Positions 46,801-58,960 are shown, numbered from the stretch's first letter. The stretch: DNA of 64,000 bases from Cryptomeria japonica (GCF_030272615.1 NC_081408.1:340410793-340474792), one strand, 5' to 3'. Numbers and translations are program-made. Notes: a model not told the origin generated them from the letters alone.

Positions 46801-47837
46801 AAATCTTATTTACCATGCAATAAGAGAATATAATAAAATAATAAACCAATGAATAAATAATAATCATGCCCCAATAAAATAAGAGCAATAAATAAAATAT
46901 AAACCATAATTAAATAAAATCTCAATAAATAAATAATAAATAAACAATTAACAATAATACATTAAACAGTAAATATCAAATAAATAATTAAATCAATAAA
47001 ATAATAAAATAATAAATAAATATAAAATACTAATCCAAAACCTCCAATAAAATAATAAATCACTCAACAAAAATAAATCAAATTAAACCATAATAATGAT
47101 AATAATAATCCACCAATTAATTAATCATTAATGAACAATATAATCAAGCATTAATTAATTGAATAAATAATCAAATACTCAGAAAACACCAACTGACCAC
47201 AACTCAAGTTACTAACATGGCAAATCACGTCAAGACATCTGACAACCAAGGTAGACCACTTAAGCCTGGAGTGTATAAAGGGAACTCATGCCGTTTCTGA
47301 CAACTTGCCATTGGGATTAAGACACACTCAAACCTGTGGAACTAGGTGGACTCGATGTCTGGTACCTGCAATCTTGCATCCATGAATCCAGTATACAACA
47401 TATACAATAATACATCATAAGTAAACAAATAAGTGATAAAGAATCTAAACGCCACATCATGCTTGCAATGAGTGACATGACATCTTCCCTATCAAGAATC
47501 CATTCATAGAACAATAATGTCAAATCATTGCATATAATTGGGAAATAGGGTTATCAAAATCACAATGCCATCAAATCCTAAAATCAATATAATCCATCTA
47601 GCATAGAAATACATGTAAAGTCCATCAAATATAAGTCCATCATATATCATGATCATCAATAAGAGGTATCATCATCGACATAGTCATCAAATATCATATG
47701 TCCATATAATGCCTACCATCATAAAAAAAATTTGAAATACAAATAGACTCATAGTCGTAATCCCAAAACATGATATAGAAGTCTAGATAAGTCTATCCAT
47801 GCATAATTCAAAATCCAAGTCGAGGAGGGACACTACA
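43823..47837 (-). repeat. 5' LTR of minus Tekay element, about 4.0 kb
   Basis: On the minus strand it starts TGTAGTGTCC (47837) and ends GTGGGCATTACA (43823). It shares the AAT-rich segment (46780-47170) and the GGTACC..CACCTAGTTCCACAGG block (47320-47375, inverted) with the solo LTR. Contents are non-coding. Confidence 0.9.
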
Positions 47838-48310
47838 CATCAGATGTAGATAGAACAAAATTCATTTCTACCTTAATCTGATGGTGAGGATGAAGAATCC
47901 AAAGCCCTTTTCCTCAATTTCATAGATACACTATTGTACTAAGTTGTGCATGCATGTAGCTTATACAAGGTTCCACTCTAAACACCCTTATCAGGAACCA
48001 TAGCTCTTCTTTTTATCTTTCATTTGCCACTTGAGAAAATAACCTACACACCCATAAAACTCATCTTTCTAACTAAAAGTAGGTTTCTTGTGAAACTAGG
48101 GATGTGCAGAACACTATCAACCCCTTTCACTATACCATAAGGGAATAGATTTTGACTCTTCCAAGACCAATAAACTTAAAGTGAGAGTCATCACCTAGAT
48201 ATACCTTCCCACCACGAAACTCTTCATAGTTAAAGAACCAACCTCTATGAGAGTTCATGTTGAAAGTGGCTCTTGAACCTATCAACTAGACAAATATTTA
48301 TACATGCATT
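47838..48310 (-). pseudogene. pol: Ty1/copia protease region
   Basis: Minus-strand translation at about 48290-48130: RATFNMNSHRGWFFNYEEF, then RGGKVYLGDDSHFKFIGLGR, the typical copia protease text after the active-site Asp. The active site itself is not clearly readable. VFCTSLVSQETYF at about 48110-48070 corresponds to the end of the domain. The region then breaks off at the Tekay insertion. Confidence 0.8.
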
Positions 48311-48389
48311 TTCAAGACCTCGACAAAAGAATCTACTTAATCTTAATAGGATTTTTGAAAGTTAGAATCTGAGAAATCCATTTTCCCTT

Positions 48390-49130
48390 TATTTTTCTTC
48401 TCCTCCTTTCACTCTTTATGGAAATGACCAATTTTTCCATATTTCCAATATTGCACCTTGGAATTTCAACTAGGAGCCTTAGATCTCCCTAGATACTTTC
48501 ATTTACCCTTCTTATTGTTCTTCTTGCCTTTCTCCATTGTTGTACCATGAGAAACTAGGTCCTCCTTAACAATCTCAGAAGATTTCCTTCACATCTCTTC
48601 AAATAACAACAAAGCATCGACATCCTCCATCTTTCAAGTGTTTGTTTTGCTTCCAATGACCATTACAAGGTGATCCCATGAGTTTGGAAAAGGACAAAAT
48701 AGAATCATACATTTTTCTTGCTCATCAATATTAATATCAAGAAAACCTATTTGGGAAAATAGCGTGTCGAATGTGTGATCTACAATGGATCCTCCTTCCT
48801 CCATCTTCAAAGAATACAATGTCTTTCATCACAATACTTTGTATACCAAGAATTTCCTTTAAATAATATTACCAAGCTTCTTCCAATCATCAACTAGAGT
48901 CATCTCTTCATGGACATTCAGAAGCACAAAATTAGCTCGACAAAATCTTATCAACCCCTTGGATTTCTGATGCATTGTATCCCACACATCCTGTGGTGTA
49001 GCTTAGGGTTTTTTCAGAGAAACTACAACCCATATATCTCTATCTATGATAATTTTCTCCATTTTGAGTTTCTACAACTCAAAATTGTTACCAAGTAACT
49101 TCATCTCTATTCTACTCGATGTGCTTGGAA
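48390..49130 (-). pseudogene. gag: Ty1/copia gag
   Basis: Minus strand. Reads KMEKIIIDRDIWVVV (about 49050), ATPQDVWDTMHQKSKGLIRF (about 48995-48940), NVHEEMTLVDDWKKLGN, then 48819-48634 YSLKMEEGGSIVDHTFDTLF, IDEQEKCMILFCPFPNSWDH. This is the plant copia gag (UBN2-type) order. A decayed zinc knuckle YWKYGKIGHFHKE lies near 48460-48420. Several stops and frame changes. Confidence 0.83.
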
Positions 49131-49206
49131 CTCTAAAACTGCAACAAGGTTTTGAGATCTTTGTTTGCATAATTACCACTAAAACTAGGTTAAAATTTTT
49201 GGTTTT

Positions 49207-49219
49207 GATTTTATACCAA
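49207..49219 (-). other. Primer-binding site of copia element, decayed
   Basis: Minus strand TTGGTATAAAATC, next to the LTR end. It keeps the GGTAT core of the iMet site; the rest is changed. Confidence 0.6.
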
Positions 49220-49220
49220 T

Positions 49221-49890
49221 TGAAAGGAAGCAATGTATGGAATAATTATTCAAAATGATAAATCTAACATGAGAGTTAATGCAAAAATTTCTTACAAACC
49301 CTTTAATAGCTAGAAATTAGATAAACACATACAAATTCAAATTTAAACAAATAAAACTATAATACTGGATTTTTGTGGGAAAACCCTTTTGGGAAAAAAC
49401 CCACACTGCAAAAGCTATAGCTCAGTTTTATTATCAACAACAAACAACAATTGAAATACAATGCACAAAGCCAATGCTCTTCAAGAGTTTTTACAACAAC
49501 ATCAAAATCTAGATATTTTTTGCCATATAATAGCTTCTTAGAAGATTTCCAACCTACATTACAAAATAGAAGAAGAATAATTTTTTTTATAGAGCTCAAA
49601 ACAAGTGGAAAGTGCCAATGGTTTCCAAAACCAACTCAAACAGTCAAAAGGTAAAGGTGTGAAAAAAAAAAAAATCATTTTCATGACACATTGCACATAG
49701 CAACTTTTTAAACCACTAACGCATGACTCAACCATAACAATCATCTTGCAATATGCAACACCTACCTCAAACCACTTGTCAAATGTGAAATACACCATAA
49801 ATACTAGCTACCAAAAAACAACTCTCCATAAATCTTCCACTAAACTAATAATCATCATAGTCATAATAGGTATTTTTCATAGTCCCAACA
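49221..49890 (-). repeat. 5' LTR of copia element
   Basis: On the minus strand it starts TGTTGGGACT (49890) and ends TTTCA (49221). It holds the GGGTTTTCCCACAAAAATCC stretch common near R/U5 of plant copia LTRs (about 49388-49368). The second LTR is not in the window, so boundaries rest on end motifs and the primer site. Confidence 0.65.
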
Positions 49891-52245
49891 TCCAAACTTA
49901 TGACACTGGTCCCCTAAACTATAGGATTTCCAAAGCTGGTGCAAAATAAATAATTAAATAATCTACATATTAGAACTCTAAGGATGAGACACCTTAATAC
50001 TAATGTCCTCTATATATGAAAAATAGTCCAAGAGATACTATCATTTGAAATATCACTAGGATGGGCAAATAAAAAAGGCCCCCCATTGCACGACAAATAG
50101 AAGACCAAGAAGGAAAAATAAGAATATGAGCCAAAAAGTGCAATAGCCATGCAAGAAGATTTGATAGGATTGAATTTGTTAAGAAAAAAGAAAAGAACAT
50201 GTAGAAGGATGAACCATCATAAGGTCGTCAAGACACAACAAGGTTACCCTAGAAACCAAACACTCATCAAATTCCAAAGAGGAAACATCCTCCAAAGAGA
50301 TAGGATCATCAATAGTTAAGTGATTGCTAATAGCATTTTTCCTTGAAGTTGTAGGACCCTTTTGGCACCCTAATAATAATTTTAAGCCAAAATAATACAA
50401 CGTATTAGATATTAAAAAATTTAATACTTATGTACATATAACACCACTTGATAATAAAACTCTATTTATATAATAGTCAAATTTTGATCAATCAAAATTA
50501 ATCTCATAATACAATGGGATTTGTTTTGATATATAAACAATATTGTAATAGTGGAGAGATAGAAGAGTCTTTATATATTACAACTTGATGGTAGAATTTT
50601 TAATATTTTATTGAAAGTTACTCTTCATATTAGAAGTCAAAATTTAAGATAAAGACTCTAAATATCATAAAAAAATAATAAATTTAATATTACAAATTGT
50701 AGTTGGGTATTAGATCAAATGGTTCAGTCCTTACCACATTTTCCTTATTGTCTGATCATAATATCATTTTGTTTCCATCCTTATTCACATTTTAGATCTA
50801 TTAAATTCTTTACCTTCTTGTTGATTCGACTCTCGCTCCATCATGAATACTTAGTCATAGACTCATATACATAAATGTTACCTACACCTAATTTTTTTAA
50901 ATTTTATATTAGTTGAATTTTAATTTAAAACCACCAAATACACCATAATTCCCATATAATTTTTTTGCACTCAAGAGAATTAAAATATATTAAATAGATA
51001 TATAATTTTGAGGAAATTAATTGAGAATTAATAAACAATTTGTTTTTAGATACTATGGATTAAGATAAAAATATGTACTTTATTATATTTAAAAATGAAA
51101 TGGAATAGTAAAAGGTAGAGATGTATATGTAATATTGATGAAGAGGTGGTAATTTTGAATTTTGTAAAGGATTGTTACTTTACAATTTTATATCAAATTT
51201 GAGATGACTCTATGAATTTGAGTCATTTTCACATTGGAAAACATATCTTCATATCTGTGGATAAATCCATAATGTATAGATTTGACCCTATTGTGTAGGA
51301 GCCTTTTATACCTACAAAAGAAGATAAATGTCTATTCTTACCATATAAAAACTAATTGGTGTTGAAAAATAACCTTTGGAGATTTCTGTGCTAGGGAATT
51401 TTCCTTAGAAAAGCCTTATTGATCGATTCAATACTTTTAATCAGATTTTCTATACAACATCTAATAAATGTATATGGTGTAATAATGATGACAAATTACA
51501 AATTGGAACTAATTAAAAAATGATTGATCACATAGAAAAAATGGTAAGTGGTGGTGATAAATGATGAATAGAAAGTAAGGAGTAGTAGATGAGGAGATAG
51601 AAAAGAGGTAATGAAAAGAATGTGAAAGAACTAAACAAGAAGGAGAAGAATGTTTTTTCAATGCTAGAGGAACCATACCATTTTCAAATTTTAGTTGTCC
51701 CTATGGGAAAATTACAAAGGGGTGACAACCAAATACTACTTCCAAAAATAATTTTCTATGCAAGGTGTAAACCATCTTTTAAACAACTCAGACACTTAAA
51801 TTCTAATGGTAGCTCCTATGTAAAAGTCAAAGTGGAGGTAAAATGCACTAATGTAAATTGCATGGGTGAAACAATTCAATAGCTATCACTTGTAGAGTCC
51901 ATGGTTGGGTCTCCAACAATGTCTTGATTAGTACCCTTTTGTATGTGGGTGTTTTAATGAATGGATGGATAGAACAAAAACACTATAGTTTGAGAATGAT
52001 GATAAAGCTTTATTTGGTTGGAAATGTGAGAAGCATTTCACTCAATAGGCTGGGCATTTACTTTAGAGAAGCATCTTCTTGAACGTGTTTAACACTTATA
52101 GAGGCATGAATGGGCTAGATAATGAATCATCAAATTTAAAAAGCACTTTTAAACCTTCTTTTGTTGTTGATTCCAGTTTGATTGATGTTACAAAAGCTTT
52201 AATAACTAGATCAAGATCAATTAGATCTATTTTATGATCAATATT
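49891..52245. other. Unassigned AT-rich DNA
   Basis: No gene I can name. Minus-strand frames at 50400-50000 (SLEDVSSLEFDECLVSRVTL and a Phe/Leu-rich piece) and a plus frame at 51622-51882 are unrecognised. The stretch 51425-51670 resembles 33355-33540 (TTCAATACTTTTAAT.., then GTGAAAGAA..AGAAGGA..TTTTT), a dispersed repeat in the same orientation. Confidence 0.45.
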
Positions 52246-52319
52246 TGTAGACACCTAAAATTGTCCTATCTAATTAAACAAATATGTTTATTTATTTAAT
52301 TATTTTAAGCTTAATTCTT

Positions 52320-52515
52320 CTATTAATTAAATAAATCTTTATTTATTTAATTAATTCATTTATCCTCTTCTAGCCTTATTTCTCATTTAAATAAATACTT
52401 TTATTTATTTAAATTACCCTTTTCCTAAATTAAATAAATACTTTTATTTATTTAATTGATCCCACTTCCTCTATTAATTAAATGAATCTTTATTTATTTA
52501 ATTAATTCATTAACC
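52320..52515. repeat. AT palindromic repeats in Tat-B U3
   Basis: Four units with the core AAATAAATMYTTTATTTATTTAA occur at about 52329, 52393, 52432 and 52481; the outer two share a longer unit from ATTAATTAAAT to TTAATTAATTCATT. Each can fold back on itself. They end about 155 bases before the TATA box. Confidence 0.75.
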
Positions 52516-52669
52516 TTTTCCTCCTATGACACATGTCATTCATCTGTTAATACCTACACTACCTACTCTCTCATTATTTTTTTATTTCCTCTACCTACCC
52601 TCTAATCTTAGCCAACCATTTATCTTTTACACCTCTTAATCTTATCCATCCATTTCTTATTGTGTCTTT

Positions 52670-52677
52670 TATATAAA
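52670..52677 (+). promoter_or_regulatory. TATA box of Tat-B LTR
   Basis: TATATAAA followed by GAGATGCTTCC. Transcription would start near 52700. A good match to plant TATA boxes in a suitable LTR position. Confidence 0.65.
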
Positions 52678-53005
52678 GAGATGCTTCCTTCATTATCAAC
52701 CCTGACTACTCTATGCTTTTGAACTTTCATATGCGATCAAGCCTACTTGCAACCACATTTCTGTTCTTTGTTGAGCTCTTGTGCACACATAAAATCTGAG
52801 AGAAAATATATCAAGCAAGATGAATGGAGATTAAAACCCTATTGGACATGTGATGGTATATTCTTTGTGATTTCATTGGATTTGCATTGTCTTAGGTAGT
52901 CGTCATATGTTATGGTGGATCTTTGTTGTTGTTAGGCTAGGTTTTTGTGGTTGAATCTATTTAGTCTTTCAATATTGTTGTTATCCACTTTCACCATAAA
53001 CATTT

Positions 53006-53021
53006 TGGCCTGCTTGGTGGG
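53006..53021 (+). other. Putative primer-binding site of Tat-B
   Basis: TGGCCTGCTTGGTGGG vaguely fits a tRNA-Lys-type site (TGGCGCC..GTGGGG) after decay. It is placed where the Tat-A primer site would be, before the motif-rich leader. Weak. Confidence 0.4.
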
Positions 53022-53119
53022 ACTCTTGTCCCTTTTTGCATTTAACATCTTTTGTTGCAAATTTTTCATTTTTGAAGTTGCAGATCTGACATTTCTGACA
53101 TTTCCACGTCTAGGCATCT

Positions 53120-53380
53120 TGGAACTACATTTTTTCGTTTCTACCTCATCTGCGACCTTTATAATCGCATTTGTGTTTGCACTTACTTTATTCTTTTTTG
53201 CAGTTTGCAGAACTGCGTCTCTTCTGGAAAATCGCATCTATGCAGCTTTCAGAGACGTCTGTGTTTGGGAGTCACGTTTGTGTTTAGAAGGCATGTCTGT
53301 GATGGATCTAAGCACATTTGCATTTTTCTGTTGTGTTTGTGTTAGGTTTAATCGCATTTGTGTTTCAGCTTTTTTTTTTG
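53120..53380 (+). repeat. Cluster of CGCATYTGTGTT motifs, upstream leader (Tat-B)
   Basis: Near copies include ATCGCATTTGTGTTTGC, CTGCGTCTCTT, ATCGCATCTATGCAG, GACGTCTGTGTTTGG, CACGTTTGTGTTTAG, GCATGTCTGTGATGG, CACATTTGCATTT and ATCGCATTTGTGTTTC. The 205-codon frame over this stretch (52945-53562) is Phe/Val/Cys-rich and follows from the repeats; I do not treat it as a gene. Confidence 0.7.
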
Positions 53381-54580
53381 GCATTTTAGTTTTTGATCCA
53401 GTTTTGAGGTTTTATTTCGTCATTTGGATTTCAGATTTGGTTTATTTTGAGCTAACATCTTGTGATCTAGCTAATGAAATTGGTGCAGCTTGTCTTGAAA
53501 GAAAAATAGTTTTGTCAAAGGCCCCTATTTCACAAAGTCTTTTGGATCTAAAATTTACCTAACTTGTGTGCTTGCAAGAAGGGGTGATCATTTGAAACAA
53601 TCCAAACTACTAACAAATCTTCATTGAAGGACCTTGACAAGGGTTTTCTTTTGATCTTTATTGTGTGCCTTATTTTTATGGATTACCAAACACTTCAATT
53701 GGTGCACTAAAATTGAACCAATGTCTTTTGTGTCTTGAGCAATAGGCTCTTTTTGTTTAATGTCTAGAGTGCCTGTCTCCCCATGTGGTCACTAGGACTA
53801 CTATTGAGGAGAGAATGACCCAAGTGGTAGCAAGGAAAACCCACCTCTTCTAAACCATTATAAATAACTGTATCCATGGTGAAAGCCATGGGTAACATGT
53901 GCTAATTAGTTCATACCAACACTATGTCTCCCCATAAACCCGTTTGATCAAATTTATTTGATCATTTGTAGGGCATAACCCTTACCAGCTAGAAGCCTTC
54001 TGTATTTACAGAGCTGAAAGTGCCACATGTATGGCCACACGAGTAGATGCCCTTACTAGAAACATTTTATTTTAGAAAGCCAAAATCCTTCTAGTTGTTG
54101 GGGCAGGAGGTCAGACCTTTGGTGTGACCCACACACATACGGTTCTTAGTAGAGATACAAAATTTGCCACAGGGGAGTTTTCATGGGGACTGATGTTTGG
54201 CTACCCTAGAGAAGTGAGTGCCGAGGGTGGAGCCAGTGGGGTCAAGCATCTAAGTATCCACTCTGAATAACGTAGCTTCGAGGGAAACCCCATGTGGGAT
54301 CAACAACTATTGTCTTGGCCAACCATAAGAATTGTGCTTGTCTTATTTTGAACATTCAAACATTAAAGACCAAACATCAAAATATTGTGTCTTTTGTGTC
54401 TTCAAGTGTATGCAAAACAATTTTACATCAAACAACACACTTTCTTTGGAGTCATTTATGAGTCTAAAAACATGCAAACATTGAGTCTTCATCAAAATTG
54501 TGGCCTCTTGTCATGAAAAAAAGTCAAAAATTTAGATCGGGTCACAACAAGAAAATTCACAAATTGAAAAAAATTGCACT
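53381..54580 (+). other. Tat-B leader core, non-coding
   Basis: Holds a block at 53793-53860 related to the Tat-A leader (GAGGAGAGAATGACCCAAGT) and GC-richer text to about 54310. No protein-like frame. Confidence 0.5.
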
Positions 54581-54790
54581 CAGTTTCCAAAAATGCATCT
54601 GTGTCTGACATAATTGCATCTGCATCATTTAACCATGTCTATGAAGGGTAGTAACACGTTTGTGTTCTCTTAAGAAATATTACATTCACAAAATATCAGA
54701 AACTCATCTATGAAGTGTTCAACCACGTGTGTTTCATTTAATTGCATATGTGAAGTATACAGGCACATCTGTGTTGAGAATTGGAAAAAA
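54581..54790 (+). repeat. Second CGCATCTGTG-type cluster, downstream leader (Tat-B)
   Basis: Variants: ATGCATCTGTGTCTG, TTGCATCTGCATC, CATGTCTATGAAG, ACACGTTTGTGTTC, CTCATCTATGAAG, CACGTGTGTTTC, TTGCATATGTGAAG, CACATCTGTGTTG. It lies about 540 bp before gag, mirroring the second cluster of Tat-A. Confidence 0.7.
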
Positions 54791-55327
54791 TTATAGTCCA
54801 GCAAACAAGAACAATCGGGTTTAGACTTATTGAGCTTCCAAGGTCATCTCTCCAGGTTTTCACCTAACATTCAGCCTAATTCTAGGTCTCACAAAGTTCA
54901 TCATTTCTTTACACCTTACATTACATTCACATTTAACTAAACTTGAGTCAAAAGGTCACTTGCTTGTCCTCATTTTGCTTTGTCAATACACTACATACAA
55001 CAACATTTTGTTAAGTGGTCCCTCATCAAGGTCTATCACCTTTGGGTCTCATTTGGTCTTACTTAGAGTCAAGGTTAACTTACCTTATTAAGAGAAACTA
55101 TCATCTCTTTGGAAGCCACACCTACTCTACTGCATACATACTTGGTCTTACACTTTGGACATTGCAAGTACAGTTTAGATTCATTTACATTCCATCTAAC
55201 TCTTTATCTTCCATACTCTTTCCATTTTCATCTAGTCTCACACATCTTGGTCAAGATTGAGTTCATGGTTGAAACTCATTCCCAAAAATCTAGGAGAGAA
55301 ACTAAAGAGGCTTAAGAGTCTGCAAAT

Positions 55328-57319
55328 ATGAGTGCTTATGAGTATGAAAATGATGTCTTTTTCAATTATGATCATAATACATTACCTGACATGGATGCCT
55401 ATAGAAACATTCCAAATGTTGAGAACATGGACACTACACACAATAATGATACACACAACGACAATATGGATAACTTTTCTGTACATTCAGCAGAAGTGGA
55501 AGAATCAATTATGGATCCCTGTTTCAATCGATTGGTTAAGGAAATAACGACGAGAGATAGACAATACTTCTTACAAGTGATGGCACAAAGTGGAGCCAAG
55601 ATCCCTCATGATTTTGACATGTCTCAAATAATGGAAAATCGACCTTTGCAAGAACCTCAACTCAACATGGATCAAAGGAGGCCTAATAGTGCAGGAAATA
55701 GAGGACCACATATAGTTCCTGAATCACCATCATCTTTGTTTTGAAAACCTAAGGTCCCACATACACATGGTCAAACATATGATGCTTGCCTTCACAGACC
55801 ATTATGGAAGTCTTATGCAAAAAAATATACTCAATCACATACCAATGCTAAGGACCAACCACCAAAGCAATTGGATATCCAAAGGAATGATCAAAATTTG
55901 GACACAAGGAAACCCCATGTCAAATTTGGGGGCATCACATTAGAACAAACTCATGACATGCCTGTAGAGTATAGTATACATGGACAAAACAAATATTTCA
56001 TTCCTCATCATGACTCTACACCAAGTGGTCCTTATATGAAACATCACTATAGACCTCCTCCATATGAATATGTGTATGATCAATACCATCCATATATGCA
56101 ACATGCTCCTCCACCCGGTGGTTCAGGCATGGGGTGTGGTCCAAGAAGTCAGTCACCACCTAAGAAAAATCTGGAACAGTACATTAAGGAATTACAAAAG
56201 AAAATGGAGGACATAAATACACCAAAGACAACTTACACAATGAGAGACATATATCCCTATCCATTTGAAAAAAGCATTCCAATGCCTCCATTTCCTACAC
56301 ACTTTGTGATACCTAATTTTGATAAGTACAGAGGAAAAGGGGATCCTAAGGCACATATAAGATAGTTTTTCACAGCTTGCACTGAGGTAGCAGCAGAAGA
56401 GACATATTTGATGAGATTATTCCCACAAAGCTTAGGTGATCAAGCTATGGAATGGTTCTCCCAACTCCCACTTGGAATTAAGTCTTGGGGTGATCTAGCA
56501 GAGGCTTTTATTCAACATTTCTCATACAACATAGAGACAAACATATCAGTCACTACTCTGTGCAACACCAAAGAAAGGGATGGAGAGTCTTTTTCATCAT
56601 TTTTACAAAGATGGAAGAGTTTAGCCAGCAGATGCTCTTGTGAAATTCCACAAAAAGAAATGGTAGAAATGTTCCCCCAAAATGTTAACAAAGACATTGG
56701 TTATGACTTGAGAATTTTTTTTTTGTCCACCTTCAAGGACGTCATTGAAAAAGGCTTAGCAACAGAAAAGGTCCTAATTGAACATTGAGTAATTAAGATA
56801 TTTAAAGAAAACAAAGATGACTTTAAAGGAAAAGATAAGCCAAGATTTTGGAATAAAAACAAGAACACAGTCAATGATGGTGTTGTTGATGCCAATACAG
56901 TACAACCCAAAATTGTTTTTTCAGGATAAAGTTCTACAAACAATCAAGTGAATACTCAAACAACTTCAAAATCATGAAGGAAGTACACTCCATTGAGAGA
57001 ACCAATAGAGTCAGTTTTCAAAAAGCTAGTGGCAAATAAAATAATAACAATTCTAGATTTGCCTCCATATGAGCCAAAGGTTAAACCAAATTGGTGGAAT
57101 GATGATGAGTATTGTGAATTTCATAAGAGCAAGGGTCATAAGATAGGAGATTGTCATCGACTAAAGAACATCATACAAGATCTCATTGATAGAGGTGACA
57201 TTGAGATTGAAGGATATTCATCCAATCAAGAACATGAGATGTTTAAGGAACCATTCCCAAAACATGACAACGAAAAAGCCAAAGCCACAAATGAGCAGAC
57301 CAATTATACCAGAGCATGA
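55328..57319 (+). pseudogene. gag: Tat-B gag
   Basis: ATG at 55328 begins MSAYEYENDVFFNYDHN. One frame carries through with stops at 55742, 56363, 56786 and near 56927 and 56975. The core reads FPTHFVIPNFDKYRGKGDPK (about 56297), LFPQSLGDQAMEWFSQLPLG, CNTKERDGESFSSFLQRWKS. The zinc knuckle YCEFHKSKGHKIGDC spans 57113-57154. The N-terminal 200 residues are Asn/Asp/His-rich and proline-rich, without a known domain. Same order as Tat-A gag, but its N-terminal part is easier to read. Confidence 0.9.
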
Positions 57320-58360
57320 TCCTATAATTATGATTCAATTATCAATCACATTTCGATGGACAATTATGTCTCTACCATTATCATCAAGGATAAAATGCTT
57401 GAGAATTCTGCCCAAAGACCCAAGATTGTCCTAAAAGGCATCGAATCTTCTTCCGAACCCACCTCTGAATGTAATGTCATAACTCATAGAGGTAAATTCA
57501 CTTTGCAAGGTGCTCCAGCTAAAAACATCACTTCCTCATCAACCAAACCTAAGTATGACCTTGTAGAATAGTTAGGGAGGACACCTACACTTATCTCCAT
57601 CCTTGAGCCCTTACGCATATCTCCTACACATAAATCCATTCTTGACAAAACTTTGAGAGACACTTTTGTCCCTACTGATTTGAACGTGGACCAGTTTCAA
57701 GCCATCGTGGGATACCTTTCTGTTTCACACTCCCTTACATTCATAGAAGCTGACGACGTCTCCGTGAGCCAACCACATAATGCACCTTTACACATTGAAG
57801 CCTTCCTATAGAAACATGGAATAAAATGAGTCCTGATAGATGGAGGAGATGGTCTTAATATATGTACTTTGAACACAATAATATAATTGGGATATTCAGA
57901 CAAAGTTGTGAATGCTACAAAAAAAATTACCATCAAAGCATATAATGATGAAGAGTATTCATACAAAGTCACAGTCATCTTGCCTCTCACAGTGGGGCCA
58001 GTTACAAAGGATGTGGTTTTTCAAGTCCTAGACCTGGATCTCACATACAATATATTGCTAGGAAATCCTTGGAGTCATGAGATGAGGAGAGTCCCATCTA
58101 CATATTACCAATGCATTAAGTCTCCTCACAATGGAGTTGAAACAATAGTTAATGGTGATCCTAATCCATTTCTATACTGCAATAACTTGAGACCAAAAGT
58201 TGAGACAATAATTTCAATTAATAGAGAAGCTATCCCTTCTTCTACATACATTGACCCTAAATCATTAAAACCTTCAACATCAAAGCAAGGTGAGCTTAAA
58301 GGGAAATATCAGGACAAAGGCATGGGTGAATACACTTTGAACCAAACCATGTGCTTATGA
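57320..58360 (+). pseudogene. pol: Tat-B aspartic protease
   Basis: The active site reads VLIDGGDGLNI at about 57833, with D-G-G as in Tat-A. It continues KKITIKAYNDEEYSYKV, VVFQVLDLDLTYNILLGNPW, then VPSTYYQCIKSPHNGVE, a conserved tail after protease in this group. Stops at 57569, 57811, 57828 and 57884. The upstream linker has NVITHRGKFTLQGAP (57466-57515), matching the KKVTLQGAS text before Tat-A protease. Confidence 0.88.
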
Positions 58361-58960
58361 CAAGTTATGAGTCAACCAAAAGAATATGGATGGCCACATC
58401 CTTCTAAATGGGTATCTATCATTACACTCAAGTGGGATCCTACTATCTTCCAAAAGTGGGGTGAAATGGAAGAAGAAGATTTATACAAAATGCTTTACAA
58501 AGACCCTGAAAATGGTACATAGGATCACATCAACATACCATATGAAAAATATGGCAAAGGATTAAAGATCCTACAAAAGTTTCGGTATGATGGTAAAAGT
58601 CCTCTTGGCTTAAGAAAGGAAGGTATCATTCAACCATTGTAACTAGAATTGACATTCAAAAAGGAGTGCTCGAAAGGACATGGTTTCATGTCTTCTAGGG
58701 TAAATACTTGAAAGACAGAAGAAGCATTACAAATCAAGGCTTCCAAGGATCAACAAGAGAACTGCTATTCCACCAACTCCAATGAATGGGAATGGGGTTT
58801 GGACAAATCCTCTAGTGACTATGAACTCATTGAGACATTTAGAGAACCAGGTGAACCCAAAGAAAAAGAGGAAATTTATAGAAAATTCAAATTTGGTCAA
58901 GAAACAACCCACGGGGATCCCACACACTCTTTGCCTCTAGGTTCTAGGTCCAAATCATGA
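58361..58960 (+). pseudogene. G-patch-like piece and linker (Tat-B)
   Basis: At 58552-58640 the frame reads KYGKGLKILQKFRYDGKSPL, then GLRKEGIIQPL, and after a stop SKGHGF. This parallels the Tat-A G-patch (GYKMIQ..GSLGKHQEGIIEPI..AGLGY), with weaker Gly content. The following linker (EWEWGLDKSSSDYE) parallels EYEWGRDHLLDTS of Tat-A. Same frame as protease. Confidence 0.6.

Larger units (their letters stand above)
40493..47837 (-). mobile_element. Minus-strand Tekay-type element, interior nearly all deleted
   Basis: 5' LTR 47837-43823, primer site 43820-43807, gag start, then directly the 3' LTR remnant 43187-40493. Lost are most of gag, all of pol and the first 1.3 kb or so of the 3' LTR. 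It sits inside the copia element. Flanking 5-mers (TGCCG left, CATCA right) do not match, so the target duplication is decayed or one end was altered. Confidence 0.85.
39929..49890 (-). mobile_element. Truncated Ty1/copia element split by a Tekay element
   Basis: On the minus strand, from right to left: an LTR (49890-49221), an iMet-like primer site, gag, zinc knuckle, protease, then the 40493-47837 Tekay insertion, then pre-integrase and integrase N-terminus ending near 39945. RT, RNase H and the 3' LTR are missing, lost beyond the TA-rich break. The two halves are collinear in one copia polyprotein, which proves the Tekay element came later. Confidence 0.82.
52246..53002 (+). repeat. Probable 5' LTR of Tat-B
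   Basis: Starts TGTAGACACCTAAAATTGTCC-like text common for Tat LTRs. It contains AT palindrome repeats and a TATA box. The end at 53002 (..AACA) is set only by the putative primer site, as no second LTR is visible for comparison. Confidence 0.6.

Noticed and set aside
40493-47837. Matching 5-base target duplication for the minus Tekay element
   Set aside because: TGCCG and CATCA do not match; insertion is inferred from the split copia frame instead.
52945-53562. 205-codon + strand frame in the Tat-B leader
   Set aside because: Phe/Val/Cys-rich text made by T-rich DNA and the CGCATYTGTGTT repeats. It starts before the putative primer site and no homologous frame exists in the Tat-A leader.
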